In this document: positions 1-8,144 of the stretch, one piece after another
How positions within the stretch are numbered: position 1 is the stretch's first letter
How the letters are laid out: every line of letters starts with the position of its first letter
DNA from: an uncultured Pelagibacteraceae bacterium
Lineage (GTDB): Bacteria; Pseudomonadota; Alphaproteobacteria; Pelagibacterales; Pelagibacteraceae
DNA: 64,000 nucleotides
Direction: 5' to 3'
NCBI GenBank assembly: GCA_902629575.1
Contig: CACORJ010000002.1
Coordinates: 62,001 to 126,000, forward strand
Notes under the pieces: generated by a model
Told to the model about the DNA's origin: nothing
What the model saw: the letters and a program-made list of their open reading frames with translations, nothing else
Database searches by the model: none
Program-made: the position numbers and the translations under genes

Positions 1-627
1 CCATTGTTTAATTTTTTTTTCATTTTTTTCATTTTCATTAACTTCTTCCCTTGAATCAAAATTTAAGTCTTTAATTAATGAAAAAGAAACTACAGGCAAA
101 AAAATCAAAACTAAGAGAGAAATCGAAATCCAAATATTTTGCCAAGAAGTAATTGTCAATAAGTAGACGATAAAAACTGGTAGAATAAATTCTGCTGTTG
201 AAAGACCAAACCAAGTAGTGCTTAAAGCTTTCCCCCTAGATTTTGTAAAATATCTTGAAATTGTAGTTGTTGCGGTGTGAGACATCATACCTTGACCTGA
301 AAATCTCATTAGAAATATTGCTAAAAATAAAAAGATCACAGATGAAATTTTTGAGAAGAAAAAACATGAAAAAGAAAGAAGTAGTGTTACAAAAAAAGCA
401 AACTTAAAAATATTAATATCATCAATTTTTTTTCCAATCCATATTAATATGAAACTACTAAGTAATGTAGCTGATGCATATATTGATCCAAATTGTCCCT
501 GTGTAATAGAAAGTGTATCACGTATACTTGAATTAAATAGGCCAAGAAAAAAACTCTGTCCAAAACTTGAAAAAAATGTAAATATAAAACCAAAAATAAT
601 TACTTTTAAATTTAAACTCTTAAACAT
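1..627 (-). CDS. MFS transporter, N-terminal part (cut by window edge)
   Basis: Reading the minus strand from an ATG at 625-627 gives 209 codons with no stop to position 1, so the C-terminal half lies outside the window. The translation is a chain of hydrophobic helices with short polar loops; the stretch RFSGQGMMSHTATTTISRYF followed by KSRGKALS resembles the region around TM4-5 of major facilitator permeases, where a basic R-x-x-x-R-G cytoplasmic loop is typical. It should be an inner-membrane secondary transporter. The substrate cannot be inferred. Its start codon lies only 11 bp from the divergent start of the dehydrogenase at 639. Confidence 0.75.
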   Translation of the reverse strand, partial: MFKSLNLKVIIFGFIFTFFSSFGQSFFLGLFNSSIRDTLSITQGQFGSIYASATLLSSFILIWIGKKIDDINIFKFAFFVTLLLSFSCFFFSKISSVIFLFLAIFLMRFSGQGMMSHTATTTISRYFTKSRGKALSTTWFGLSTAEFILPVFIVYLLTITSWQNIWISISLLVLIFLPVVSFSLIKDLNFDSREEVNENEKNEKKIKQW

Positions 628-638
628 ATAAAAAATTT

Positions 639-1508
639 ATGACTTGTAATGTTGCTTTCATAGGTCTTGGGGTAATGGGCTACCCAATGGCTGGATATAT
701 ATCAAAAGCCGGACACAATGTAACTGTTTTTAATCGAACAAGATCTAAAGCTGAAAAATGGGTTGGTGAATACAAAGGTAAAATAGCTGAAACACCAGCT
801 ATTGCTGCAAAAGATGCAGAATATATTTTTACCTGTGTAGGAAATGACAATGATTTAAGAGAAGTAACATTTGGTGACAATGGTGCTTTTAGAACAATCA
901 AGAAAGGTGCAATCTATATTGATAACACTACAGCATCAGCAACAATTGCAAGAGAAATTTATGAGCACGCAAAGAAAAATGGATTCGGTGCATTAGACGC
1001 TCCTGTATCGGGTGGACAAGCTGGTGCAGAAAACGGTGCCTTAACAGTGATGATTGGTGGTGATCAGACTGACTTTGATAAAGCAAAGGATAAAATTGAT
1101 TGCTACAGCAAAAAAATGAAACTACTTGGTAAAGCTGGTAGTGGACAACTTGCAAAAATGGTTAATCAAATTTGTATAGCGGGACTTGTTCAAGGATTAT
1201 CTGAAGGAATTAATTTTGGAATGAAAGCTGGATTAAACATGGAGGATGTTATTGAAGTAATTTCAAAAGGAGCTGCACAATCCTGGCAAATGGAAAACAG
1301 ATACAAAACTATGATTGATGATAAATTTGATTTTGGTTTTGCAGTTGATTGGATGAGAAAAGATTTAAAAATTGCAATGGATGAAGCTAAAAATAATGGC
1401 TCATTATTACCTGTAACAGAACTTGTGGATAAATTTTACGGAGAAGTTCAAGGTTTAGGTGGGAACCGTTGGGACACTTCAAGTTTAATCAAAAGATTTA
1501 TAAAGTAA
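639..1508 (+). CDS. 3-hydroxyisobutyrate dehydrogenase-like NAD(P)-dependent oxidoreductase
   Basis: This 289-residue protein belongs to the beta-hydroxyacid dehydrogenase family (MmsB, GarR, GLYR1). The N-terminal Rossmann motif GLGVMG is at residues 9-14, the family signature DAPVSGG at 120-126, and the catalytic lysine lies in GQLAKMVNQ (Lys173). Length is normal for the family. It would oxidise or reduce a small 3-hydroxy acid such as 3-hydroxyisobutyrate, tartronate semialdehyde or succinate semialdehyde; the exact substrate is not readable. The split-barrel protein starts 3 bp after its stop, so the two are probably co-transcribed. Confidence 0.9.
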   Translation: MTCNVAFIGLGVMGYPMAGYISKAGHNVTVFNRTRSKAEKWVGEYKGKIAETPAIAAKDAEYIFTCVGNDNDLREVTFGDNGAFRTIKKGAIYIDNTTASATIAREIYEHAKKNGFGALDAPVSGGQAGAENGALTVMIGGDQTDFDKAKDKIDCYSKKMKLLGKAGSGQLAKMVNQICIAGLVQGLSEGINFGMKAGLNMEDVIEVISKGAAQSWQMENRYKTMIDDKFDFGFAVDWMRKDLKIAMDEAKNNGSLLPVTELVDKFYGEVQGLGGNRWDTSSLIKRFIK

Positions 1509-1511
1509 TGT

Positions 1512-2111
1512 ATGCAACCAGCATACTATGAAAATCTAAAAGAAATTAAAAATAAGTATTGGTCTATGTTAGATGATGCTGTGACCAATAGAGGTTCACC
1601 ATTTAGAATTCCTGTCTTTATCTGTGCTCATCAAGATGAAGTAGATGGTAGAATTGTTGTTTTACGTAAATCAGATAGGGCAAACAATCTATTACAATTT
1701 CACACTGATTTAAGATCTCCAAAGGTGGATATTCTTAAAAAAAATAAAAAAGCATCTCTAGTTTTTTACGACAAAGAAGAAAAGATACAGCTAAGAGTAA
1801 AAGTAGAATGTGAAGTTAATAATCAAAATTCTACAACCGAAGAATCTTGGAAAAAAACTCAACATATAAGCAGACGTTGTTATTTAACTGATAGCCCTCC
1901 AGGAACTGCTACAGAAAATCCAACTTCTGGAATGATATCTAAATTAGAAGATTTTGATTACACTATGGAACAAAGTGAAGAAGGCTACAAAAACTTTACG
2001 GTTATTAAGTGTAAAATTAAATCTATTGAGTGGTTGTATCTTGCAGCAAAAGGACATCGAAGAGCAAAATTTGATTTAGAGACTGGCAATAATGCTTGGT
2101 TAGTACCCTAA
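1512..2111 (+). CDS. Pyridoxamine 5'-phosphate oxidase-like FMN-binding split-barrel protein
   Basis: The 199-residue soluble protein has the pattern of the PNPOx-like split barrel: an early beta strand ending in VLRKSDRANNLLQFHTDLRS, then KKNKKASLVFYDKEEKIQLRV, and a C-terminal IEWLYLAAKGHRRAKF segment. Known members bind FMN or F420 and act as oxidases or reductases of diverse substrates. It lacks enough of the PdxH signature for me to call it true pyridoxamine-phosphate oxidase. It follows the hydroxyacid dehydrogenase with a 3 bp gap and probably shares its mRNA. Confidence 0.8.
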   Translation: MQPAYYENLKEIKNKYWSMLDDAVTNRGSPFRIPVFICAHQDEVDGRIVVLRKSDRANNLLQFHTDLRSPKVDILKKNKKASLVFYDKEEKIQLRVKVECEVNNQNSTTEESWKKTQHISRRCYLTDSPPGTATENPTSGMISKLEDFDYTMEQSEEGYKNFTVIKCKIKSIEWLYLAAKGHRRAKFDLETGNNAWLVP

Positions 2112-2186
2112 TAGAGTTTTAAATAAATCTTTAATCAAGTCTAAATATCGCAGTGTAATTCAAATCTACTTGTCTAAATTCGAATT

Positions 2187-2309
2187 ATGGAAACAACTAT
2201 TATAGTAATTTTAGTGATTGTTGTAGGATTTATACTTTTTAGACCAATTACTAAAAAAGAATTAGACAAATATAATGATAAAGATAATTGGTCAAATATG
2301 GGATTTTAA
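2187..2309 (+). CDS. Predicted 40-residue single-pass membrane peptide
   Basis: An ATG at 2187 opens a 40-codon frame ending in TAA at 2307-2309. Residues 4-18 are almost purely aliphatic (TIIVILVIVVGFILF) and are followed by a polar, lysine- and asparagine-rich tail, which is the layout of a small bitopic membrane protein. It sits between the split-barrel gene and the convergent carbonic-anhydrase gene. No good Shine-Dalgarno is visible, and I do not recognise the family, so it is a candidate only. Confidence 0.4.
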   Translation: METTIIVILVIVVGFILFRPITKKELDKYNDKDNWSNMGF

Positions 2310-2320
2310 TAAAACGTATC

Positions 2321-2833
2321 TTAAAAAATAGATTTTGAATATTTTTTCCAGTTATCTTGATAGTGTTTAGTATTTTCCCATACTGCTTTTTTTTCTTCCT
2401 CGGTAACTTCTCTAACAACCTTACCTGGTGAACCAATCACTAAAGAGTTGTCTGGTATTTCTTTATTCTCTGTGATTAAAGCTTTGGCACCAATAATACA
2501 ATTCTTTCCAATTTTAGCGTTGTTAAGAATCACTGCACCAATTCCAATTAGACTATTGTCCCCTATCGTACATCCATGAAGCATAACTAGATGACCAACG
2601 GTTACATCTTTTCCAACTCTTAAGGGACAGCCTGGATCTGTGTGTAATACACTTCCATCTTGGACATTTGAACCTTCACCTATATGAATATTTTCTATAT
2701 CTCCTCTTAAGGTTGCATTGAACCAAATACTTGTATTCTTTTCTAGTGTGACGTCACCGATTACAACCGCATTTGGTGCTACCCAATTTTCGCCAGAGTT
2801 TTTTGGTTTTTTGTCTTTTAAATCGTAAAACAT
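2321..2833 (-). CDS. Gamma-carbonic anhydrase family protein
   Basis: The 170-residue protein has the hexapeptide-repeat pattern of a left-handed beta-helix ([45 protein letters not shown]). Three histidines sit where gamma-class carbonic anhydrases bind their metal: His64 in VLHTDPG and His81/His86 in GHLVMLHGC. The RGDIENI segment also matches this family (YrdA/CaiE/PaaY type). It may hydrate CO2, or act as an acyl-CoA-related hydrolase as PaaY does. The gene is monocistronic, 20 bp from the divergent redoxin gene. Confidence 0.9.
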   Translation of the reverse strand: MFYDLKDKKPKNSGENWVAPNAVVIGDVTLEKNTSIWFNATLRGDIENIHIGEGSNVQDGSVLHTDPGCPLRVGKDVTVGHLVMLHGCTIGDNSLIGIGAVILNNAKIGKNCIIGAKALITENKEIPDNSLVIGSPGKVVREVTEEEKKAVWENTKHYQDNWKKYSKSIF

Positions 2834-2853
2834 AATTTATATATTATTACAAT

Positions 2854-3405
2854 ATGCCAATACAAACTCCAATATGTGATTTTGGCCAAAAGGCTTATGA
2901 CTTTAAGCTTAAATCTACTGACAATGAAATTATCTCTTTAGATAATATCAAAGGTGAGAAAGGAACATTAGTTATGTTTATTTGTAATCACTGTCCTTAT
3001 GTAAAGGCTATTACTAGAGATATTGTTGAAGATTGTAAGGAATTAAAAAAAATTGGAATAAACTCAGTAGCTATTTGTGCAAATGATGCTGAAAATTATC
3101 CAGAAGACTCTTTTGACAATATGATTAAATTTGCCAAAAAAAATCAATTTAACTTTCCTTATTTATATGATGATACTCAAGAAATAGCAAAAATATATAA
3201 CGCTGTATGTACACCAGATTTTTTTGGATATAATAAAAATTTAGAATTACAATATAGAGGAAGACTTAGAGAGCTCAAAAATTTAGTGCCTATAAGAAAG
3301 GGTGATAGTGATTTACTTAATGCGATGAAGCAAATTGCCGAAACAGATAAAGGGCCAGAAACTCAGATTCCAAGCGCTGGATGTAGTATTAAGTGGAAAC
3401 AATAA
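2854..3405 (+). CDS. Thioredoxin-family (AhpC/TSA-like) redox protein
   Basis: This 183-residue protein without a signal peptide has a redoxin fold with a CxxC-type active site at residues 44-47 (Cys-Asn-His-Cys, followed by PYVKAI), plus the conserved YDDTQEIAKIYNAVCTPDFF segment that carries the cis-proline loop. Cytoplasmic proteins of this layout are usually annotated as thioredoxin-family or redoxin-domain proteins and are presumed thiol peroxidases or disulfide reductases. The glycosyltransferase begins 3 bp after its stop. Confidence 0.85.
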   Translation: MPIQTPICDFGQKAYDFKLKSTDNEIISLDNIKGEKGTLVMFICNHCPYVKAITRDIVEDCKELKKIGINSVAICANDAENYPEDSFDNMIKFAKKNQFNFPYLYDDTQEIAKIYNAVCTPDFFGYNKNLELQYRGRLRELKNLVPIRKGDSDLLNAMKQIAETDKGPETQIPSAGCSIKWKQ

Positions 3406-3408
3406 TTA

Positions 3409-4491
3409 ATGTACATAATAATAACTAGAGCCTTCCCACCCGAATTAGGTGGCATGCAAAGTTTGATGTGGGGATTAACAAAAGAAATGTCTAAAAATTT
3501 TTTGATTAAAGTTTTTGCAGATTACCAGGAAAGTCACGAAAATTTTGATAATTGTGAAAATTTTTCAATTGAAAGAGTAGGTGGTATTAAATTTTTAAGA
3601 AAAATTAGAAAAGCACAACTAGTTAATCAGTTCTTAAGAGAAAATAAAGTCAAAGGGATTATTGCTGATCACTGGAAAAGTTTAGAGCTTATAAACACTA
3701 ATAAAAAAAAGTATTGCTTAATTCATGGAAAAGAAATTAATCATCCTCAAGGAAGTTCTTTAAATCAAAGATTAATTAAAGTCTTAAATAATGTCGAAAA
3801 AGTAATCGCTAATTCTGAATATACTAAAAATTTGGCTATTAAGAGCGGTGTAGTTGAGCATAAAGTGGTTGTTATCAATCCTGGAGTAAACCCTGTGCAA
3901 GAACTAAATAAAAAAACATCTGATAAGGTCGAAAGCTTACTAAAGATAAAAACACCAAGATTAATTACTGTTTCGAGATTTGATAAAAGAAAAAATCATG
4001 AAAAAGTAATTATGGCTATTAGAAATTTAAAACAACTTTATCCTAACATAGTTTATATTTGTGTAGGATATGGTGAAGAGGAAGAAAACATTAAAAAGTT
4101 AGTAAATGAACTCGATTTGACTTCGCAAGTTATGTTTTTTAAAGAAATTAGTTTAGATTTAAAAAATTCACTAGTAGCGAAATCAGATATTTTTGTAATG
4201 CCTTCAGTAATACATAAAACCTCTGTTGAAGGATTTGGAATCTCTTACATAGAGGCCGCACAATACAATGTTCCATCATTAGGAGGTAAAGATGGTGGCG
4301 CCTCTGATGCAATTGTTCATGAAAAGACAGGATTAATATGTGATGGAAATAGTTTAGATGATATTTATTCATCATTAAATTTCATGATTAAAAATAAAAA
4401 ATATAAAGAATTGGGTGAAAATGCAAAAGAGTATGCAGCTAATTTTCAATGGGATAAGATTTTAGATAAATATAAAAAAATTTTTAATTAG
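3409..4491 (+). CDS. Glycosyltransferase family 4 protein
   Basis: The 360-residue enzyme opens with RAFPPELGGMQ, the glycine-rich acceptor-side loop of GT4 enzymes. The C-terminal Rossmann domain begins at about residue 180 (RLITVSRFDKRKNHEKVI) and carries the nucleotide-sugar-binding EGFGISYIEAAQ segment with the family's E-x7-E pattern. It should transfer a sugar to a cell-envelope glycan at the cytoplasmic face. It overlaps the convergent heptosyltransferase-like gene by 4 bp, so two envelope glycosyltransferases sit tail to tail. Confidence 0.9.
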   Translation: MYIIITRAFPPELGGMQSLMWGLTKEMSKNFLIKVFADYQESHENFDNCENFSIERVGGIKFLRKIRKAQLVNQFLRENKVKGIIADHWKSLELINTNKKKYCLIHGKEINHPQGSSLNQRLIKVLNNVEKVIANSEYTKNLAIKSGVVEHKVVVINPGVNPVQELNKKTSDKVESLLKIKTPRLITVSRFDKRKNHEKVIMAIRNLKQLYPNIVYICVGYGEEEENIKKLVNELDLTSQVMFFKEISLDLKNSLVAKSDIFVMPSVIHKTSVEGFGISYIEAAQYNVPSLGGKDGGASDAIVHEKTGLICDGNSLDDIYSSLNFMIKNKKYKELGENAKEYAANFQWDKILDKYKKIFN

Positions 4492-5429
4492 AGCAAAACG
4501 CTTTTTATTCTTTCAAAAACTTTTTCAGCACTTAAGTTATTAAGGTCAGACACTTGAATAGCTTTAAAGTTTTCCCTCTCAATACTAACTTTATAAGCTG
4601 TCGTATGTTTTCCAAACAAAGTCAAACCTTTAGCTCCTATATGAGATGCTATATGAGCAGGACCTGTATCATTTGCGACTACAAATGAACTCGTTTTAAT
4701 TAGTGAAGTAAGTTGTGAAATATCCAAGGCTCTTCCGTTGTCCAATAAGGCTATAGCATTAATATCTTTTGCTTCCTTTATTTCAAGTGGTCCCGGCGCA
4801 GAAACAATTTTAAATTTTTCTCCATATTCCCTTAAAATTAATTCTATTAAATTATTGTAATGCGGCCATTTTTTAATTTTTAAATGAGGTGAACAAAAGG
4901 GAAAGAGTAAAATATATTTATCTAATTTATAGAAATTAATTATCTCACTAATATCAGTTGCTGCCCAACTAAAATCAGGTTTTAAAGTATTTAATGTACT
5001 CAAACCAGATTCTTTTAATTGATAATCAAACCTCTCAAGAACAGAATTCTTATCAAAGTTATCTTTGTTCTGGTTGTTCGGTAGAGTGGTAAGTGAACTT
5101 GACCAAACTGTTTTATCTGCTTTAGGAAAAAGAATATTTTTGTAAAAGTTGGTCCTAGAGGAATTCTGTAAATCAAAAATTTTTGAAAAATTAGGTTTTT
5201 TTAAATCTCGCATTAAAAAATATAAATAAAGAAGGTTATATTTAGGTAATCTTTTGTCTAAAATTACCTCATGAATAAAAGGATTTTTTTTGAATAAATC
5301 AAAAAAAGGTTTTGTGGTTAATAAAAAAATCTTATCATTCTTATGATTTTCATATATATCTTGAATTGCTCCACTTGCCTGAGCTATATCTCCTAAAGAT
5401 CCATGTTTAATTATTAATATATTAGACAT
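4488..5429 (-). CDS. Glycosyltransferase family 9 (heptosyltransferase-like)
   Basis: A 313-residue protein starting with ILIIKHGSLGDIAQASGAI, the N-terminal acceptor loop typical of ADP-heptose:LPS heptosyltransferases. The C-terminal signature VVANDTGPAHIASHIGAKG followed by LFGKHTT is diagnostic of GT9. Family members extend the lipopolysaccharide core. Which sugar this one uses cannot be deduced. Its start lies 32 bp from the divergent DUF6165 gene. Confidence 0.88.
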   Translation of the reverse strand: MSNILIIKHGSLGDIAQASGAIQDIYENHKNDKIFLLTTKPFFDLFKKNPFIHEVILDKRLPKYNLLYLYFLMRDLKKPNFSKIFDLQNSSRTNFYKNILFPKADKTVWSSSLTTLPNNQNKDNFDKNSVLERFDYQLKESGLSTLNTLKPDFSWAATDISEIINFYKLDKYILLFPFCSPHLKIKKWPHYNNLIELILREYGEKFKIVSAPGPLEIKEAKDINAIALLDNGRALDISQLTSLIKTSSFVVANDTGPAHIASHIGAKGLTLFGKHTTAYKVSIERENFKAIQVSDLNNLSAEKVFERIKSVLL

Positions 5430-5461
5430 ATTTATAACAAGATAACATAGTATAAGATTTT

Positions 5462-5851
5462 ATGAATAAAATTATAATTGAAGTTTCAATAGGAGAGCTC
5501 TTAGACAAAATTTCAATTTTAGAAATAAAAAAAGATAAAATCAAAGACCCTGAAAAACTTAAATTTATCTCTAATGAACATTCAATCCTTAAAAATCAAT
5601 TAGAAAATAATATAAAATCTGACGAAAAACTTGAACAATTATTTAATTCACTTAAAAAAATAAATTCAAAATTATGGGTGATAGAAGATAATAAAAGACA
5701 ATGTGAAAAAGATAAAGATTTTGGTGAAAAGTTTATCAAACTTTCAAGGGATGTTCATTTTCTTAACGATGATCGTGCTAAAATAAAATTAGAGATTAAT
5801 AACCATACCGGGTCTACTATTAAAGAAATCAAAGAATATACTAACTATTAA
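5462..5851 (+). CDS. DUF6165 family protein
   Basis: A 129-residue, highly charged, predominantly helical protein. It opens with IIIEVSIGELLDKISILEIK and has the central KINSKLWVIEDNKR motif, a pattern I associate with DUF6165 proteins found beside glycosyltransferase and sugar genes. There is no signal peptide or membrane segment. The function is unknown; the neighbouring GT9 and GT4 genes suggest an envelope-glycan context. Its 3' end overlaps the convergent ABC permease gene by 11 bp. Confidence 0.7.
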   Translation: MNKIIIEVSIGELLDKISILEIKKDKIKDPEKLKFISNEHSILKNQLENNIKSDEKLEQLFNSLKKINSKLWVIEDNKRQCEKDKDFGEKFIKLSRDVHFLNDDRAKIKLEINNHTGSTIKEIKEYTNY

Positions 5852-6518
5852 AACTATACTTTTTCTCTAAAAATTTAATTACGTTGTGTATTATAAAAGT
5901 CATAAATAGATAAATTCCACCAGCAACAATAAATACTTCAATTGGTTTAAAAGTTGTTGAAATAATATATTTTGCTACACCAGTTAAATCCATTATTGTA
6001 ACAGTACTTGCTAAAGAAGTTCCTTTCATCATTAAAATAATCTCATTTCCGTAAGCTGGAAGAGATTGTCTGATTGCGATTGGAATTTGAATTTTATAAA
6101 ATATTATTTTATTTGAAATACCTAAGCTTTGTCCTGCCTCAATTATTCCAGGTTTAATTGTTTGGAATGCAGATCTTAAAATTTCGGATGTATAAGCTCC
6201 AGTATTTAATGCAAAAGCGATAATTGCACACCAGTAAGGTTCTTTTAAGATAACCCATAAAAAAGTAGATCTTAGATATTCAATTTGTCCCAAACCAAAA
6301 TAAATAATAAATATTTGAACTAGTAGTGGAGTACCTCTAAATATGTATGAATATCCATAAGCAAATTTATTGATAAAAATATTTTCATTTAATCTTAGAA
6401 TCGCAAATAGTAATCCTATTAATAAACCAATTATTAAAGAGACTGATAATAATTTTAAAGTTATTGCAGCAGCATTTAATAGTTTTGGAAAGCTGGTTAT
6501 CATTAACTCTAGATCCAT
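5841..6518 (-). CDS. Polar amino-acid ABC transporter permease (HisM/ArtM type)
   Basis: The 225-residue membrane protein has about five hydrophobic helices and the ABC permease EAA loop IEAGQSLGISNKIIFYKIQI at about residues 130-150, the contact site for the ATPase. The early GTPLLVQIFIIYFGLG segment is characteristic of HisM/GlnP/ArtM permeases. It probably forms a heterodimer with the upstream HisQ-like permease, which abuts it at 6518. The substrate class, basic or polar amino acids, is inferred from the binding protein at 7256. Confidence 0.93.
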   Translation of the reverse strand: MDLELMITSFPKLLNAAAITLKLLSVSLIIGLLIGLLFAILRLNENIFINKFAYGYSYIFRGTPLLVQIFIIYFGLGQIEYLRSTFLWVILKEPYWCAIIAFALNTGAYTSEILRSAFQTIKPGIIEAGQSLGISNKIIFYKIQIPIAIRQSLPAYGNEIILMMKGTSLASTVTIMDLTGVAKYIISTTFKPIEVFIVAGGIYLFMTFIIHNVIKFLEKKYSFNS

Positions 6519-7210
6519 TAATATCCCCTGCTATATTTAATTTCTAATTTATTGATTAATTTCATGCTAAAATATGTAAGCATTAAATACAGAACAGCTG
6601 CAAAAGAATAAAAAAATAAAGGATCTCGAGTAGAACCTGCTGCGATATATGATTGTCTCATAATTTCAACTAAACCTGTTACGGAAATTAAAGATGTATC
6701 TTTAAGGGTAATTTGCCAAACATTGCTTAGATTAGGAATGGCTAAACGTAAAACTTGTGGAAGTATAATTTTAAAAAATTGGGTAAATTTACTTAACCCT
6801 AAAACTTTGGCTGCCTCAAACTGGCCTTTGTCAATTGATTGAACTGCTCCCCTAAAAACCTCAGTTGAGTATGCGCCAGAAATTATTCCAATTGCAAATG
6901 CACCAGTTATAAATGCATTTATTTCTATATATTTATTATAACCAAATATTGAAGCAACATACATTACTGCACCTGTTCCTCCAAAAAAGAAAAGATAGAT
7001 TACTAATAATTCTGGAACACCTCTAATTACTGTTGTGTAAGAGTTCGCTAAAAAATTTAATAATATATTTTTTGATAGTTTAAGAGGGGTAAAAATAGCA
7101 GCAAAACTAAAACCAATTATCATTGCTGTAATTGATACAGCTATAGTCATCAGGGTAGCATAAAATAATTCATCACCCCAACCAGTATCTCCAAATGCTA
7201 GAAGTTCCAT
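6518..7210 (-). CDS. Polar amino-acid ABC transporter permease (HisQ/ArtQ type)
   Basis: This 230-residue inner-membrane protein carries the RGVPELLVIYLFFF motif near helix 2 and the EAA loop FEAAKVLGLSKFTQFFKIIL, both hallmarks of HisQ-like permeases. It shares one base with the downstream HisM-like permease gene, so translation is probably coupled. It is separated from the upstream binding-protein gene by 45 bp holding a strong hairpin. No ATP-binding subunit is encoded nearby. Confidence 0.93.
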   Translation of the reverse strand: MELLAFGDTGWGDELFYATLMTIAVSITAMIIGFSFAAIFTPLKLSKNILLNFLANSYTTVIRGVPELLVIYLFFFGGTGAVMYVASIFGYNKYIEINAFITGAFAIGIISGAYSTEVFRGAVQSIDKGQFEAAKVLGLSKFTQFFKIILPQVLRLAIPNLSNVWQITLKDTSLISVTGLVEIMRQSYIAAGSTRDPLFFYSFAAVLYLMLTYFSMKLINKLEIKYSRGY

Positions 7211-7216
7211 ACAGAT

Positions 7217-7241
7217 TGGCGACTATACATTATAGTCGCCA
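7217..7241 (-). other. Intercistronic hairpin between binding-protein and permease genes
   Basis: Positions 7218-7227 (ggcgactata) and 7231-7240 (tatagtcgcc) form a perfect 10 bp stem with a 3 nt loop, extended by a T-A pair at 7217/7241. It lies between the stop of the binding-protein gene and the start of the first permease gene, both on the minus strand. No run of T follows it in that direction, so it looks more like an mRNA-stabilising or attenuating structure than a full terminator. It would favour excess binding protein over permease. Confidence 0.75.
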
Positions 7242-7255
7242 GATCTAAAATTTAA

Positions 7256-8083
7256 TTACATAGATGCATCGAAGCCGAACCACTTAGTTGCAATTCTGCT
7301 TATGTCACCATTTTTTCTTGCTTTATCAATAGCTTTGTTAAATTTGTTTAAAAGTTCAGTATCATCTTTCCTGATACCAACTCCAACTCCATTTCCAAAT
7401 GCACCACCTGAAAAAGTTGGGCCAGTTAGAACAACTGGTTTTCCAGATTTCTCAGCATAATCACTAAAGGCAACAGCTGCAGCTAACGCCGCATCGCATC
7501 TACCAGATGCTAAATCAAGGTTAACTTCATCTTGAGTTTTATAGGTTCTTACATTTACTTTTCCAACATCACCAGAATCTAAAAAGTTTTGATGAATTGT
7601 AGCTGTCTGAACACATACTGTTTTTCCAGCTAAAGCTGCAGTAAGAGTTTTTAATGCTTTTTTTGCTGCACCATCAGGTTTAGTCAAGTTAATACCTGCA
7701 GGTGTATCTAAACCTTCTAGACTAGAACCTTTCATAACAGCTAATGAAGCAACTTCGTCTGCATAACCTTGTGAAAAGTTAATTGCTTTTTGTCTCTCAG
7801 CAGTAATTGACATTCCTGCCATTATTGCATCAAACTTTCTCATGATTAATGCTGGTATCATTCCATCCCAATCTTGCTCAACGATAGTACATTGTTGACC
7901 AATATATCTGCAAAGAGTGTAAGCTAACTCTACTTCAAATCCTATTAACTTACCTGCCTCATTTTTTGAGTTCCATGGAGGATACGCGCCTTCTGTTCCA
8001 ATTTTTATTTTGTCAGCATTAGCACTCCCGATTACCAATAGAGAAAGTAAAACTGAAAAAATAGTTTTTTTGAATATATTCAT
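7256..8083 (-). CDS. Amino-acid ABC transporter periplasmic binding protein (LAO/ArtJ type)
   Basis: The 275-residue protein has a Sec signal peptide (about residues 1-23, cleavage after IGSANA). The mature start IKIGTEGAYPPWNSKNEAGK is typical of family 3 solute-binding proteins for lysine, arginine, ornithine, histidine or octopine-like compounds. The WDGMIPALIMRKFDAIMAGM and AERQKAINFSQGYADE segments are the conserved hinge-region blocks. A purine-rich SD (AAAGGAGATCAT) precedes the ATG. It is transcribed ahead of the two permeases. The exact ligand is not deducible. Confidence 0.93.
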   Translation of the reverse strand: MNIFKKTIFSVLLSLLVIGSANADKIKIGTEGAYPPWNSKNEAGKLIGFEVELAYTLCRYIGQQCTIVEQDWDGMIPALIMRKFDAIMAGMSITAERQKAINFSQGYADEVASLAVMKGSSLEGLDTPAGINLTKPDGAAKKALKTLTAALAGKTVCVQTATIHQNFLDSGDVGKVNVRTYKTQDEVNLDLASGRCDAALAAAVAFSDYAEKSGKPVVLTGPTFSGGAFGNGVGVGIRKDDTELLNKFNKAIDKARKNGDISRIATKWFGFDASM

Positions 8084-8144
8084 TATGATCTCCTTTAATA
8101 AAAGAGGAAGTATTTCACAATTTAGAGGTTTAAAAAAGAAAAAA

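Noticed and set aside
449-631. 60-residue plus-strand frame near the left end
   Set aside because: It lies opposite the MFS transporter coding strand, which has clear helices and family motifs.
2251-2436. Minus-strand 61-residue frame overlapping the carbonic anhydrase end
   Set aside because: It overlaps the 3' end of a well-supported gene on the same strand in another frame and has low-complexity sequence.
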